A stretch of 64,000 nucleotides of DNA from assembly GCA_026770575.1 (NCBI GenBank), contig MU657210.1, positions 75,653-139,652 on the forward strand. The letters run 5' to 3'. Made by a program: the position numbers and the translations under genes. Source of the DNA: Pelagophyceae sp. CCMP2097 (lineage: Eukaryota; Sar; Pelagophyceae). The notes under the pieces were generated by a model, which saw nothing but the letters and a program-made list of their open reading frames with translations, was not told where the DNA came from and did not search any database. Of the stretch, positions 9,972-20,370 are shown in pieces; within the stretch, counting starts at the first letter, position 1; each line of letters starts with the position of its first letter.

Positions 9972-11107
9972 TCACGTTGAGGGGGCGACGTGGTGCGGCG
10001 CCATGTCGGACGTGCCGGCGCGCGCCATGAGCTTGGCGATGTCGGCCTCGAAGCGCGCGTTCTTCGCCCGGAGGGCTGCGCACTCGAGCGCGAGGCCGGC
10101 GAGCCGGTCGTTGGTGGTCTCCAACGCGCATTGGAGATCGTCGATGCGCGGGTCGGCCGCGGCGTCGTCGCCTGCGTTTGCGCAATCCAAGGATGAGGCC
10201 GCCGCCGGAGGCCGACCTCTGACGAGCGATGGTCGAGTCGCGAGCGCTTCGAGGACCCACCGTTGTCGTCGCCGATGGCCGAGCGGAGGAAGGCGAGGTT
10301 TTCGACGCCATCCGCGAGCTCTGGCGTCTGGTGCTGCTCCGACCGCCAATTGTTCCACGCGCTCGGCGGCGTGCAGACGAGCGCGGGCGGGGGCTGCTCG
10401 GCCGCCGCGTCGTTCTCCTTCCCCGGCGAGTGCCATGGCCGTGGAGGCTTGTGGCCGAAGTGCCATGGCGTGGCGCGGAACCCCGACTTATCCGGCGTGA
10501 GGCACTTTTCCGTGTCCTCCGACGAGGTCGTCGACTCCCAGTCGTCCACGTCGTCGGAGACCAGGCGCTGCGGCACGAACGAGCGGCGGCGCGACGACGG
10601 TCTGGCGCCGGGCGGGTTCTGTCGAAGATCATCGTCGGCGGAAGGAGCGCCGGAGGTGAAGTCGCCGGGAATCATGGGCCAGTTCTTGGTCGACAGGCGC
10701 GATTCGTTCAATCGTCGCTGCGAACCGAACATGTCTTCGAAGTACAAGTCGCCGTCCTGGTGCGCCGCGGGGCGAGCGTCGTCGGTCGGCGGAGACTGAT
10801 TATCGAAGAAGTCGAGCGCTTGCGGCGGCGACCGTCCGTGAGGAGACGGGTTGAACAGCGTCCCCTCGGAGCCGATTGTGCGAAACGTCGAAACGGAGCC
10901 GATGGTGCGGAACGACTCCTCGGAGCCGACGGCGCGCAGCGTCGCAATGGAGCCGCCGACGGTGCGCAGCTCGACTGCGTCCTCATCTTCTTCAAACATC
11001 GCTCGTTTGCAGCGCGACATGTCGGGAGAAAAGGACCCTTGCGGCATGCGCAGGCTCGCATCCATCCCGAGCACGTCCATCGAACGCGCCGCGCCGGGAG
11101 CGTCCAC
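9972..11107 (-). CDS. Ser-rich protein with decapeptide repeats and C-terminal coiled coil
   Basis: Two exons: 11107-10261 and 10171-9972, joined by an intron with donor GTGGGT and acceptor GCAG; the splice joins IGDDN to GDDAAADPRIDD in phase, giving about 348 residues. The first ATG is at 11107; MSRCKRAMFEEDEDAVEL is a plausible later start. Residues about 45-85 contain four imperfect ten-residue repeats around the core RTIGS (LRTVGGSIAT, LRAVGSEES, RTIGSVSTF, RTIGSEGTLF). The middle is Ser/Pro/Arg-rich and likely disordered. The C-terminal 50 residues form a heptad coiled coil beginning LQCALETTNDRLAGL. No known family recognised. Without the intron the frame reads into implausible Arg/Pro/Thr sequence, which supports the splice. 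Confidence 0.6.
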
Positions 11108-11658
11108 TGGTCCTCACCGGCGGAAAATTTTGTTTCGGAGTATCTTTCGGATATGTTATAAATCGTCGCTAAATTCCTCCCGTCGGAACAGCGAGCAATG
11201 ACGGCAGTAACCGGTGTCAGCACCTATATGAGGTCTCTCACAAGTGACCGACGTCCTCGAAAGCGGCACGATCCGATTTTTTGCGTGATCCAACGCGGCG
11301 GGTCGAGGCGCACGATGCGGGGGATCCAGGCCTCTGAGGCTTCCGATCCGGATGAGTCGCGCCGCCCGCACCGTCTGCCGGGCCGCCATATAGTGTTTGT
11401 TTCCCCAGACGTATACGATCCCTATCGTCTCCTCGGACGAACCGTATGAGCGTCCCTCCGAGCCTCTCCAAGCCTTGGGCACTTCCAACGGCGGCGTCGC
11501 ACGAACTTCGGACACGGTGAAGCTTTCCTGGCAACGTTTCTCCGCGGAGGCCTGTGACGTTTGCCAATCAGAAATTCTCGGAGGAAACGGTGATGTGGCC
11601 GCGCTCTGTGATGCGGCCGGTGAAGTGATTCGGCCCATAGGGCGCCGGGCTTAGTCGC
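11108..11658. promoter_or_regulatory. bidirectional intergenic region
   Basis: 550 bp between the start of the minus-strand Ser-rich gene and the plus-strand RCC1-like gene, so it should contain both promoters. Base composition is more balanced than the flanking coding DNA. An open minus-strand frame (11156-11638) has no recognisable domain and I do not call it. Confidence 0.4.
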
Positions 11659-12524
11659 ATGGCTGGCGTGGTGTCGTCGTCGGCGGCGCACGCATTGCGC
11701 GTTGGAAATGACGGCTCGCTGGAGTCGTGGGCCCTCTTGCCCTCTGGGAACCGCTTCGGGCAGCTCTGCAGCGGCCGCGCGGACCGCGCGACGGCGCCGG
11801 GCCAGGCACACGCGCTCGTCGTCGCCGGCGGCGGCGACGCCGCGGCCGCCGGCGGCGACGCCGCCACCGCCGGTGGCGTCGCCGCCGCGGCCGCTGGCGG
11901 CCGCGCCGACGCGGGGCACAGTGTCTTCGCCACGCGCCTCGGCGCCGTCTTCGCGTGCGGCTGCGACCGCTGGCAGCAGCTCGGCCTGGGCAGCGGCCTC
12001 GCCGGCGGCGGCTACACGTGGAAGGACGGCCGCATTTGGCAGCCGCAGCCCTGCCTCGTCGCCGCGCTCGCGCACGCCAAAATCGTCGATGTCGCCGCCG
12101 GCGCGGACCACTCCGTTGCGCTCGCAGACAACGGGACCGTGTGCGTCCGCCGCCCGCGCCGTGGGAGTCCGCAATTCGGAGTGGCGTGGATGACGGGCGG
12201 CGTGGAAGCAATACGCGTTTCTACAGGTTCACGTGGGGTCGCGGCGACAAGGGCCAGCTGAGCGCAAGCGCGAAGCCGTTCCTGGGCCCGCCGCGCAAGT
12301 GCGACGCGCTCTCGAGCGGGAACACGGTGGCAGTCGCCGCGGAGGGCGACTGCACCTGCGCTTGGCTGCTCGCCGGCGCCGCGCCCGGCGCGCCCGGCGA
12401 TGCTCCGACCGACGCCGGCGCGCGCGGCCGCGCCGTCTGCATCGGGGCCTGCGCGCGGCTGCGGCTCGTCCTGACGGCGCAGCTCGTCGACAAGGCGGCG
12501 CGACTCGAAGCCGGACCCCGCTAG
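11659..12524 (+). CDS. RCC1-repeat protein, short
   Basis: Exons 11659-12140 and 12227-12524 (donor GTGCGT, acceptor ACAG) give about 259 residues. RCC1 blades are visible as AGHSVFATRLGAVFACGCDR, then AAGADHSVALADNGTVFTWG directly across the splice and GRGDKGQLS. The join restores the normal blade pattern, which supports the intron. A full RCC1 propeller has seven blades; only about three to four are evident, so this is a partial propeller or a divergent one. Residues about 60-85 are a low-complexity Gly/Ala/Asp tract. RCC1 folds act as GTPase exchange factors or scaffolds; no partner is indicated here. Confidence 0.7.
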
Positions 12525-12799
12525 CCGGCGACTCGCTCGCGACGACGCTGCCGAGGTGCGTCGGACAGCAGTGTTTCTTTTACGAGCTTGTTCGAGAGGA
12601 AGCAAGGCGGCCGTCGGTCTGGGAGTGAGGAGAGGCGTGCCGCATCGACGGAGAATGGGGCGGGGATTTGAGGGGCGTCGGAGCGCGCTAGCCGTGCGCC
12701 CACGGTCTTCGCCCTCCGGCGGGGTCGTGTCAGTTCGGGGTGGGGCGGCGCTCTTGGCCTCGCCGGTGGCCTTCTTGGCTGTACCTTCAGGCCGCGCCT

Positions 12800-13975
12800 T
12801 TACACCAGGTCGTAGTTCTTGGCGTGGACGCAGTTCGAGATGGCGATGGCGCAGACGGGGCAGCTCGGCGTCGTCACCGTGGCCTCGAGCCAGGGCCGGA
12901 GGCAGGAGCCGTGGAAGAGGTGCGTGCACGGCATGAGCTGCGTGTCCACGGCGGCAAAGGCGCAGAACGAGCAGAGGCGCGCGCGCGCCACGTGCACCGC
13001 CAGCGGCCGGTCGTCGTCGCACGCCTGCGACGAGCTCGACACGTCGTCCCCGTACGCGCCTACGCGCCGGCGTTTTTGGCGCGGCCGCGGCCGCCAAGAC
13101 GGCGCCGGCGCGCACCGTCCGACGGCGTGAGCTTGCCGTCGAGGCAGTCGTCGGCCGAGGGCATGTGCGCGTCGTCGATGAGCGCGTCGAGGAACGACCC
13201 GGACTCGACGTGCTTCATGCAGCTCCGCGGCGCCGAGGGCGCCTCGCGCGGCTTGTCGGGCGCCTCGCGCGGCGAGTCGCACGACGTCGACTGCGTCTCG
13301 TACGACCTGCGGCGGCGCAGAGTGGGGTGCGGCGGGCGCCCCGCGGCGGCGGCGGCGGCGGCTCCGACGCACTCGGTCTTCACCGGCGGCGGCGTCGGCT
13401 CGGTTTCCGGCACGTTTGCGCCCTCGTTTGTTGGCTCAGCGTTTCCGGTCAGCTTGCGACGCACGAGGGGCTTCCAGATGCGTCGGCGCGCGTTTGTGAA
13501 CCAGTTCCTACGCAAAATTTGTGAACCAGTTCCTACGCCAAACGAGGTCAAGTCGCCGCGCAAACCGAGGTGAGGCATTCGGCCGAGCCGCTTTCGCGCC
13601 AGGGCGCTTCTCGGGCGGTTCCGCAAGCTCCCTCGCTTCGCGGCCGGCGCGCGTGCGCATTTTCGGCGGCGTAGGCGCGACGCACTTGAGCTGCTTTTTG
13701 TCGATACCGGTCGTCTGCATCAGCATGGCCTGCTCGCCCGCCGTCGGGTACGGGTGCTTAAAGTGCTCCGCCGAGACGAGCCACGCCTTAAGAGTGGAGA
13801 CGGCCTGCGCCGGCAGCTCGCGCCGAGACCGGCCGCGCGCGCGGTGCTTGGCCCCGCGCGGCGCCCGAGGCGAAACCGCCACGACGGCGACGTCGCGCTC
13901 GTCCGCGGGCCGCGCCGCGGGCGCGGCGGACCGCGTCGACACGCTCTCGCCGCCCTCGGCCGAGTAGTTCACCAT
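12800..13975 (-). CDS. TALE homeodomain protein with C-terminal RING-H2 finger
   Basis: Three exons on the minus strand: 13975-13686, 13507-13116 and 13059-12800, all joining in phase to about 313 residues. Exon 1 ends and exon 2 begins inside a TALE (three-residue-loop) homeodomain: KHPYPTAGEQ with TGIDKKQLK, then NWFTNARRRIWKP of the recognition helix. The middle is disordered with a conserved-looking GSFLDALIDDAHMPSADD. After the second intron (donor GTGCGC, acceptor GTAG) comes a RING-H2: CSFC, C-T-H-LFHGSC, PWLE and CPVC in the C3H2C3 spacing. The homeodomain predicts DNA binding and the RING an E3 ubiquitin ligase. Fusion of the two rests on the second splice; if that intron is wrong these are two adjacent genes. 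The first intron has a duplicated acceptor (see repeat at 13493). Confidence 0.72.
13493..13538 (-). repeat. tandem-duplicated 3' splice site
   Basis: TTTGTGAACCAGTTCCTACGC occurs at 13493-13513 and again at 13518-13538. On the minus strand each copy is an intron end plus exon start (GCGTAG followed by GAACTGG). The proximal acceptor (exon from 13507) gives NWFTNARRR; the distal, first-encountered acceptor (exon from 13532) gives NWFTNFA then stop. The stop codon TAG of that second product is the same TAG that forms the productive acceptor. Confidence 0.8.
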
Positions 13976-15109
13976 GCCGCCCGCGAGGACCGAAGGAACG
14001 AGCCAGAACGGGAAGACCTAATTTCCGACTGGGAAGATTCCGGAAGATCGGGAAGGATCTGGCATCAAGCTATTAGGAATTCCTATTAGGGATTCCTATT
14101 AGGAATTCCTACAATTGTAGAGCATCTCGAAGCAGAATTCCCAGCAGAGATGCGCATCGATGCGAAAAGAGCACCGGCGCACCAACGTCGGAGATGCCGT
14201 GAAGTCTAAATTGAACTCATGGCGAGACCTTGAACGAGCGTTGGCGAATAAAATGAATCGGGCGTGAACTCCGTGCCAGTACGCACGTGGCTCGCTGGTC
14301 GTGGCTCGAGGATCACCCAGGGCGAGGTTCGAGGATAGAAGCGCAACGTTTACACAAGTTTTACAAACGCCCGTTTCGCGGAGGAAGCTGAACGACTCTC
14401 CATGGCCCGGCCCTGGCATGGCATGGGCTCCGAGGGAATCCCAGCCGATTGATGGTGACGCCAGTCGCTCGCACCGAACCGTAGTCAAGCCGTACTCAAC
14501 GACGCTCCGTAGCTCGACAATCACCCAGGGCGAGGTTGATGGAAAAGGCATATGTTAGAGGAGCGGCGCGGGCGCGGGCGCGTCGCCTCCGTTATTGTTG
14601 CGCGGTGCGTTTCGCGGCGCCGGCGGCGCGGCGGGAAAGGCGTCGAGCAGCGCGGGCTCGGTGTCGAGCGGCTGCCTAGAGGACTCGGGTCCGGTGCCGG
14701 CTCGTCGCGGGGCTCCCGACTTTCGGAGTCTCAATTCCCCTCCTCATTTAGAGTGTCATCATCTGTGTCAGGCGTAAATTACCTTTATGTTCAATCATCG
14801 GGGTCCCCAAGGTATCAAAGGACGCGGGGCGCGCACTCGCGGCGGCGGAGCACGTTAAGGAAGTCTCGCGATGCTTTGCGACGTCGCGAGATTGGCGACG
14901 TTTTACTTTTTGGGGGCGAGAAGTTTTCGGCGAATATCGGCGGACACGGCCCTATTCCGAGGGCACGCAATCACCAACGTTTCGACTAGTGCGGCTCCGG
15001 AGCTCCGAGGGAGCCTGGGTTTTAATTAGGGAGCCTCGTCGAGTGGCCGTCTGCGCCTCGACGAGGCGTTGAACAATCGTTCCAAGGTTAGAGTCCGGTC
15101 GCCGAGCTG
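13976..15109. other. intergenic stretch
   Basis: About 1.1 kb without a supported gene. It holds the 13-bp tandem repeat at 14072-14110 and a pair of diverged direct repeats around TCACCCAGGGCGAGGTT (about 14310 and 14522). A 150-residue minus-strand frame (14099-14551) has no recognisable domain and overlaps these repeats, so it is not called. Confidence 0.45.
14072..14110. repeat. 13-bp tandem repeat x3
   Basis: Three head-to-tail copies of ATTAGGAATTCCT (the middle copy has GGGATT for GGAATT). Unit and flanks are AT-rich relative to the locus. No function is evident. Confidence 0.9.
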
Positions 15110-15798
15110 CTATCGGCGGCTCCAGGTTGCGGCAGTCGGCCCAGACGCGGTCGGGAAGAACGCCGCCGCATTGGCGAGCGGCACTCGGAGCGTGACGGCG
15201 ACGCCAGCGCCGGCCTTGACGGCCGCGGCGCTCGCCGCATCAGAGGCGTCGTCGACGACGACGCGGAGCCGCGACGGCGAATACCAGAACGCATGGTGCT
15301 CGCGCCCGCTCCGCCGCTCGACTGTGAAAGATGCGTCGTCGTTCGTCGTATAGACTTCCGCATCGTCGACGCCCAGGAGCGGCCACGTTTCGGCGGCCGC
15401 CTCGTAAAACGTCACGGACCAGGCGTAGCCGCCGGCGCCGTAGGCGTTGCGGTCGACGCCGACGGCGTCGCACGTCTGCAAAGCGTCGAGCTGCGCGTGC
15501 ACGTCCGCCGCCGTCGCATGAACCGGTAAGACGTCCGACCACGCCGACGCGCCAAACCGCAGGCGCCACGACCCGCGCACGATGCCGCCGTGCAAATCGC
15601 CCGAGCCCAAAGTGCCGAGGCCCGTGCCCGTCGAGTTGATGACCTGCACGGGGCCGCGCCGCGAGACCGAAAAGTCCACGTCGAGGACGTCGCCCGCAGC
15701 CAACGCTTTTCCGTGGTGCTGGCCGTGGGGACGCTCGCGTTGCGGACGAGCGAGTGGTTCAACCACGCGACAGAACCGAGGAGGCGGGCCAAATTCAT
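15110..15798 (-). CDS. secreted repeat-domain protein, partial or broken
   Basis: A clear domain core reads GSWRLRFGASAWSDVLPVHA, then TAADVHAQLDAL and GGYAWSVTFYEA. This arrangement (short beta strand, Asp/Ala-rich helix, then WxVTF strand) is typical of the tandem extracellular modules in large stramenopile surface proteins. Only one copy is present. The 5' part is in another frame (MNLARLLGSVAWLNHSLV from 15798), so an intron or frameshift lies near 15720; I could not fix the junction. The 3' end stops at 15110 right after the module. It may be a gene fragment left from a larger multi-module gene. Function unknown. Confidence 0.4.
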
Positions 15799-16126
15799 AG
15801 TGTACTGCTGGAGCGAGGCGTCTGCGTCGAACCATGAAGTCCTTGCGGATTCGGTTCTTCACGACGACTTGGCCACGACTCAAAAAGACAGGCCTCGAAC
15901 GAGGGACCTTTGCACGCGAGGGCCCTATATTATGACAACGGCGGTGCAGGAGTCGACCCCCCCGTCGTCCCCATGGACAAAGCTGCAGCATGCTGTCTGC
16001 TCGAGGGCCTGCGCGAACGTGCCCTGCGCGAGCCACCGCTCCTCGACGAGGCAGTGGCCGCGTTCCTACATCGCCGGCGACGTCAGTCCTCCCGCCCCAT
16101 GATCGCCTCGCCACTTTTCGACGGGC

Positions 16127-17298
16127 TCAACCGACCTTGAGGGTGTCGGTCCTGCACGCGAAGCCGCGCATCGCCGTCGGGCCGCGGAGGCAGCGGTGCG
16201 GCGCGAGCGCGTCGACGTCGATCGTGTCGTGCGACGCCGCGGCGGCGAGCGCCCGGGCAAAGGCGCAGCCGCCGCGCGGCCCGCAGCCGCCGTCGCGGCA
16301 GCGTCGCCGAGCGGCGGCGGGAACGCCCGACCGGACCTGGGGCGGGCCGGCGCCGAGACCGAGCGCGAGGCGGAGGTGGTCGACGAAGCGCACCAAGTCT
16401 GCGAGTGACCGCGGCCGGAAGGCGACTTCGATCTCGAGGCCTCTGATGACGACGCAGCATGTTTGGCCGTGGTCCGCGCCGGCGTCTTCGAGTTTGACAA
16501 AGGCGAGCGAGTGCAGTGCGCCGTCGAGGGTCCAGCCGGCGAGGGGTCTCGTCAGGGCGGCGTCCTCGAAGATGGCGCAGTCGCCGCCTGCCTTTACAGC
16601 CACCCAGCGCGGCGTCCAGCGGCCGCCATCCCAGTCAGTGTGACTGCCAACGAATTTGCGATCCACGGCAAAGATGCAGGCCTCAAACGGCCGCAGCGCC
16701 GCGCTCTGCGCAGCCGCCGCACATACGGCGAAGAAGAGGCGCTTGTGCTCGCAACGCGGCCGGTCTGCGCCCGCCGCGACACCGCCGCCCGCGACGCCGG
16801 TGGGGCCGTCGCCGTCCGCGCGCCCCAAGGCCCGAAAGTGCCACGGCGGCGCGTCATTTTCCGCCGCGGAACGCAGCGCCGCCTGGTACTCTGCCTTTTC
16901 GAAGAGCCCCGCCGTCGGCGCGCGGCGGTCGCGGCACGCTTGTTTTAGCGCCTTGACCGAGAGCCCTTCGACGTCGAGCGCCGCCCACGTGTCCACGACG
17001 TCCTAGGCAGGCCGTCTGCGAAAGGCTCTGTTTGTGCAAAAGCAAGGTAGAGTCTCGCCGTGCCAAGGAGCCAGCCGTGGCCGTGGTGCGGGTGGGGCGA
17101 GAAGCGTCGTTGGCGGAGGACACGGACCCAGAGCTCATCGTATTCATTAACAACGCGCCAGAGCGCCTCGCTGCACGATCCGAGGCGGCAGATGCCGGCC
17201 ACGGGGAGGCACGGCGCGACGCGCGACGCGAAGAGCTCCGGGTGCGCCGCCGCGAGCTCCGAGAGGCCAGATCGCGGGCCCGGAAGCGACTCGTCCAT
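16127..17298 (-). CDS. F-box-like protein
   Basis: The N-terminal exon (from ATG 17298) encodes ELFASRVAPCLPVAGICRLG followed by CSEALWRVVNEYDELWVRVL, which matches an F-box (paired Pro/Leu helices and a DELW motif), the Skp1-binding part of SCF ubiquitin ligases. An acceptor CTAG near 17003 opens the second exon (DVVDTWAALDVEGLSVKALK), which has a SAP/ARMET-like helix-hairpin (KALKQACRDRRAPTAGLFEK). The rest (about 200 residues) is a mixed domain with RWVAVKAGGDCAIFEDAAL, recalling a PH-like fold, but I do not recognise it with confidence. The exact donor was not resolved (possibly a GC donor near 17065), so the coordinates give the outer limits. Confidence 0.55.
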
Positions 17299-17700
17299 GC
17301 CAAAGGAACTTTAGTCCAATTTGGGCAGGCGCGATGGGACACGGGACGCCAGACACGCGAGGGACGCGCCCGGGACTGCTCGAGGGCGGGTACGAGGCGG
17401 ACGGACTGCTCCCGAGGACAGCGGCGCGCGTCCACCCGCGTTACGCGCGTACGCCGCGTAGTACCGCCAAAATTCTTCGACGATCGCCAAAATTCAAACG
17501 GTCAACTGACTTCTGGAGAGATCCCGAGAGTGCCGAGTGGGCGTGGGAGGTCGAGCGAAGGGTTCGTAGGACTGTGTGTTAGGCCCGCTGACCTTTTTGA
17601 AATCCTCCGAAACTATTTCGCCAACTTGAATCGCGGCGAAGCTTCGTTAATTCTTCTGCGCGCCGCTCCACTCGCACCCACCCGCCCTCACACCCGCACG
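17299..17700. promoter_or_regulatory. divergent promoter with CGCCAAAATTC repeats
   Basis: 402 bp between the F-box gene (minus) and the myristoylated-protein gene (plus). CGCCAAAATTC occurs twice 20 bp apart (about 17465 and 17485), the second as CGATCGCCAAAATTC. The same TTTTGGCGAT-like core is present at 9751 and 20025 in other 5' flanks. It resembles an E2F-type site (TTTGGCGC) but is not identical. Confidence 0.45.
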
Positions 17701-18186
17701 ATGGGTTGCATGACTTCGGCGCCCAAGGAGGTGCCCGCGGTGGCGGACGGCAAGAGCCGGCTCTGCTGCGCCGGGTATGCTGGGTCCGCAGCAGTTGGTT
17801 ACGCCAAGAAGCTCGTACTCCTCGTCGGCACGTCCAAGCCGGAGCGGTACGAGTCCTTCGTCTATCTGACGGGGCCGCGCGACAATGCCGGCTTTTCTAA
17901 GTTCGTCGAAGAGACCGTCGTCCCAAAGCTGTCCGCCGACGACGCGGCCCGGGCCAAGGACCCAAAGGTCCCGCTAATCTGGCTTGAGCGGAGCGACGGC
18001 ACGGCCACTTTGATTGGCGGCGTCGATGAGCTGAAGACGTGGTGCCAGGAGAATTTGCGCGATACGGAAGAGGTCAAGGAGCTGGAACAGAAGGACCCAG
18101 CAAACCCGGACTACGCCACCAAGAGCCCCGGCGACATCACCTCGGCGCTCACCTCTGGCACCTCTGGCACGGCGATCCCCAAGTGA
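17701..18186 (+). CDS. small N-myristoylated/palmitoylated protein
   Basis: 161 residues starting MGCMTSAPK: Gly2 with Cys3 is the classical dual N-myristoylation and palmitoylation signal for plasma-membrane anchoring, which decides the start over upstream in-frame sequence. The body has KKLVLLVGTSKPERYESFVY and GFSKFVEETVVPKLSADD, then PLIWLERSDGTATLIGGVDE and LKTWCQENL, a compact alpha/beta pattern recalling a small thioredoxin-like or redox-fold protein without CxxC. The C-terminus is Ser/Thr/Gly-rich and probably disordered. Unknown family. Codon use matches neighbours. The 5' flank shares the repeated CGCCAAAATTC element. Confidence 0.75.
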   Translation: MGCMTSAPKEVPAVADGKSRLCCAGYAGSAAVGYAKKLVLLVGTSKPERYESFVYLTGPRDNAGFSKFVEETVVPKLSADDAARAKDPKVPLIWLERSDGTATLIGGVDELKTWCQENLRDTEEVKELEQKDPANPDYATKSPGDITSALTSGTSGTAIPK

Positions 18187-18363
18187 CCGGCACGACGACT
18201 ACGCGCGACCTCCTATGGCGGGCGGCGCTGCGCGAGCCCCGTGGGGGGCCCGACACACCGCTCCGGATTCTAACACAAGCATTGATCAACTCCCCTTTGC
18301 TTTCAAGTGTCGAGCATCCCCGGATGATCCCGGGCGACCGTCGACGCCCCCTTGAAAGTGACT

Positions 18364-19970
18364 TTACGTGTCGGTGCGCGCCCGCTTTGGCGGCCTCGCG
18401 GGGGCTTCGTCGCGGCTCGCGTAGGCCGCGGCTCGGGCTTTTGACTTTTTGCGCTTCTTCGCCAGGCCGCGGACGTCGAGGATCGCCTGCCGGGCAAGCG
18501 AGTCGAGCAGCGAGTCGAGGATCAAACGTATAAGGGCGCAGTCCTCACCGACAGCGGCTTGTAGTCTCGGATCGCCTGCGCCGCGCTCGCGAAGATGGTC
18601 TGGATGACGCGCGGGTCGTCGAGCGTCGCGAGATCGGCCGACAACTACGCATCCGCCGTCAAGAGGCGCTGCCGTCAAGAGGCGCTGCCGTCAAGAGGCG
18701 CGCTGGAACGCAAAGTCTCAAATCGTACCGCGCCAACGCAAATCGTCGAGTCGTAGCGGAACGTGTATGCGTAATGCTCGAGGAACCGGAGTAAGACGTG
18801 CTCGCCTATGGACAGCGTGCCGAGAGGGCGTCGAGGACCGAGGACACGGGTTCGCGTGCGCGCGGCGGCGTTGCGGTCAAGAAAGGCGGCGATCATGACG
18901 CAGAGCCGGAACGACCCGAGGCCGCCCGAGTAGACCTGCGTGGCGGTCCCGCTGCGGCGGAGGCGACGTCGGGTGAAGCCATATCCGGGCGCCGCGCTGA
19001 GACGTCTTCGAGGCCGCGCTGGCGGAGGAGGACCTTGCAGAAGCGCGAAATGGGCACAAAGGCTTTCGGGTACTGCCTCGCGAATGGGGCGAGCATCTCC
19101 GTCATGTCTATCGACGCGCGCGCGCCGTCGGCGGCCCGCGACACGTCAAACGCAAGGCCTACTCGCGGCTCCCGGCAGACGCGCGGAGTTTGACGCGCAC
19201 CGTGGTGCCGCGACCGGCCCTTGACGACTGCGACTCTGGCGGCGACGTGCTCGAGGCCCGTGGTCCAGTCTGCTTCGTCTAACGCTTTTGCCACGTCCTT
19301 GAGTCGGACATTCCGTGGCTCGACGACGCGCACGTCGACGTCCGAGTCGAAGAGGTCCGTGCCCATTCGCCGCGAGCCGTAGACCTCGACGGCGGCATCT
19401 ACGCCTTTTGGGCAGCAGGCGTCAGTGACGACGTCGGCGATGCGCTTCACAGTATCGTCGGCGGCGGCTTGCTCGTTTGCGTCGGGCGAAATCCATTTCG
19501 AGAACGCCTCCATCTCCTCGTCGGCGCAGCCCGCTTCGCCCCACGGCGATGGCAGCGGCGCCGCGTCGTCGTCGCCCGACGAAGACGACGACGACGACGA
19601 CTGGCCCCAGTCGTCGGCGGCGCCGCTGATGATGGCCTTGGCGCACGCCGCCGCCTCGGCGTGCGACATGACGGTGGCGAGCTTCGTGGCGAGTTTGGCC
19701 TCGCCGCCCGGCGCGGCCCTGGTCGCCAAAGCGTGCGCCAGCGGGTCGACCTACTCCGGTGCTCGACGACGCGCCACGGGGCATCCGAGCGCAGATAGGG
19801 CATCGACGACGCACGAAGCCCATCACTTTGGCCAGGACCTTGGAGACGGCGTCGTCGTCCGCGGTGTCCTGCCCTGCGCCTGGCGACGAGCGGATCCGTG
19901 CGTTGCAAGAGACGACGCGAGACGACGCACCTTGGCCTTCGCCGTCGGAGGACGACGCAACGGAGCTCAT
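18364..19970 (-). CDS. non-canonical poly(A) polymerase / nucleotidyltransferase (TRF4-like)
   Basis: Several minus-strand exons. The start is probably ATG 19970 (MSSVASSSDGEGQ). The main exon has VEVYGSRRMGTDLFDSDVDV, the GS-x-DxD motif of polymerase-beta-type nucleotidyltransferases, and LAFDVS, the third acidic residue. An intron (GTGCGC...GTAG, about 19154-19204) sits just before LAFDVS. LAPFARQYPKAFVPISRFCK is the central helix region; a splice (exon ends 19004, next starts 18935) leads to VYSGGLGSFRLCVMIAAFL, the PAP-associated-domain signature. A later exon has DDPRVIQTIFASAAQAIRDY and a Lys/Arg-rich tail (AKKRKKSKARAAA) that looks nuclear. This class adds A or U tails to RNAs for turnover. 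The 5' exon joins are the least certain part. Confidence 0.8.
18655..18701. repeat. 16-bp tandem repeat x3 near PAP gene exon end
   Basis: GCCGTCAAGAGGCGCT repeated three times head to tail (third copy incomplete). It lies in the intron or exon edge between the PAP-associated exon and the last exons, where the frame carries a stop. Confidence 0.85.
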
Positions 19971-20370
19971 CGTTGCAAGGTTCCTCCAAAGGAGAGGTCC
20001 GTCGAGAGCTCGAGAGACTCCGCAATCGCCAAAGGTTGGAGGAGCCAATTTCGGCGAAAGAGCGTTCATCGAACCGTGACGACGAAACTGAACGACGACG
20101 GCCCATCGGCCCCGTCCCTGGACCTCGTCGGCGCCGGCATGGCGCCGAAGAATGCCGACGCGGTCGGCATCGACATTGCGTTTCATGCGCCGAAACTAAC
20201 AGGCATCAACGGAGGCCTTGAGCCGCGTCTGGGGACGGTTGGAAACCCAGCATCGAATATGCGAGGGAGCAGAGGCTCGACGCACGCCGGAGGAAAGACC
20301 GCCGTCGTGGTCGTCGTGCGCGCGCGACGCCTCCGGAAAGGAAGCGTCTCGCGGTGACCCCAACAGCTAG

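Noticed and set aside
14099..14551. 150-residue minus-strand frame
   Set aside because: No domain, overlaps the 13-bp tandem repeat and the diverged direct repeats, and lower-GC codon pattern than real genes here.
20142..20357. 5' exon of the MORN gene starting MAPKNADAVGIDIAF
   Set aside because: It looks like plausible protein, but no donor joins the next exon in the required phase, so it is not included in the gene model.
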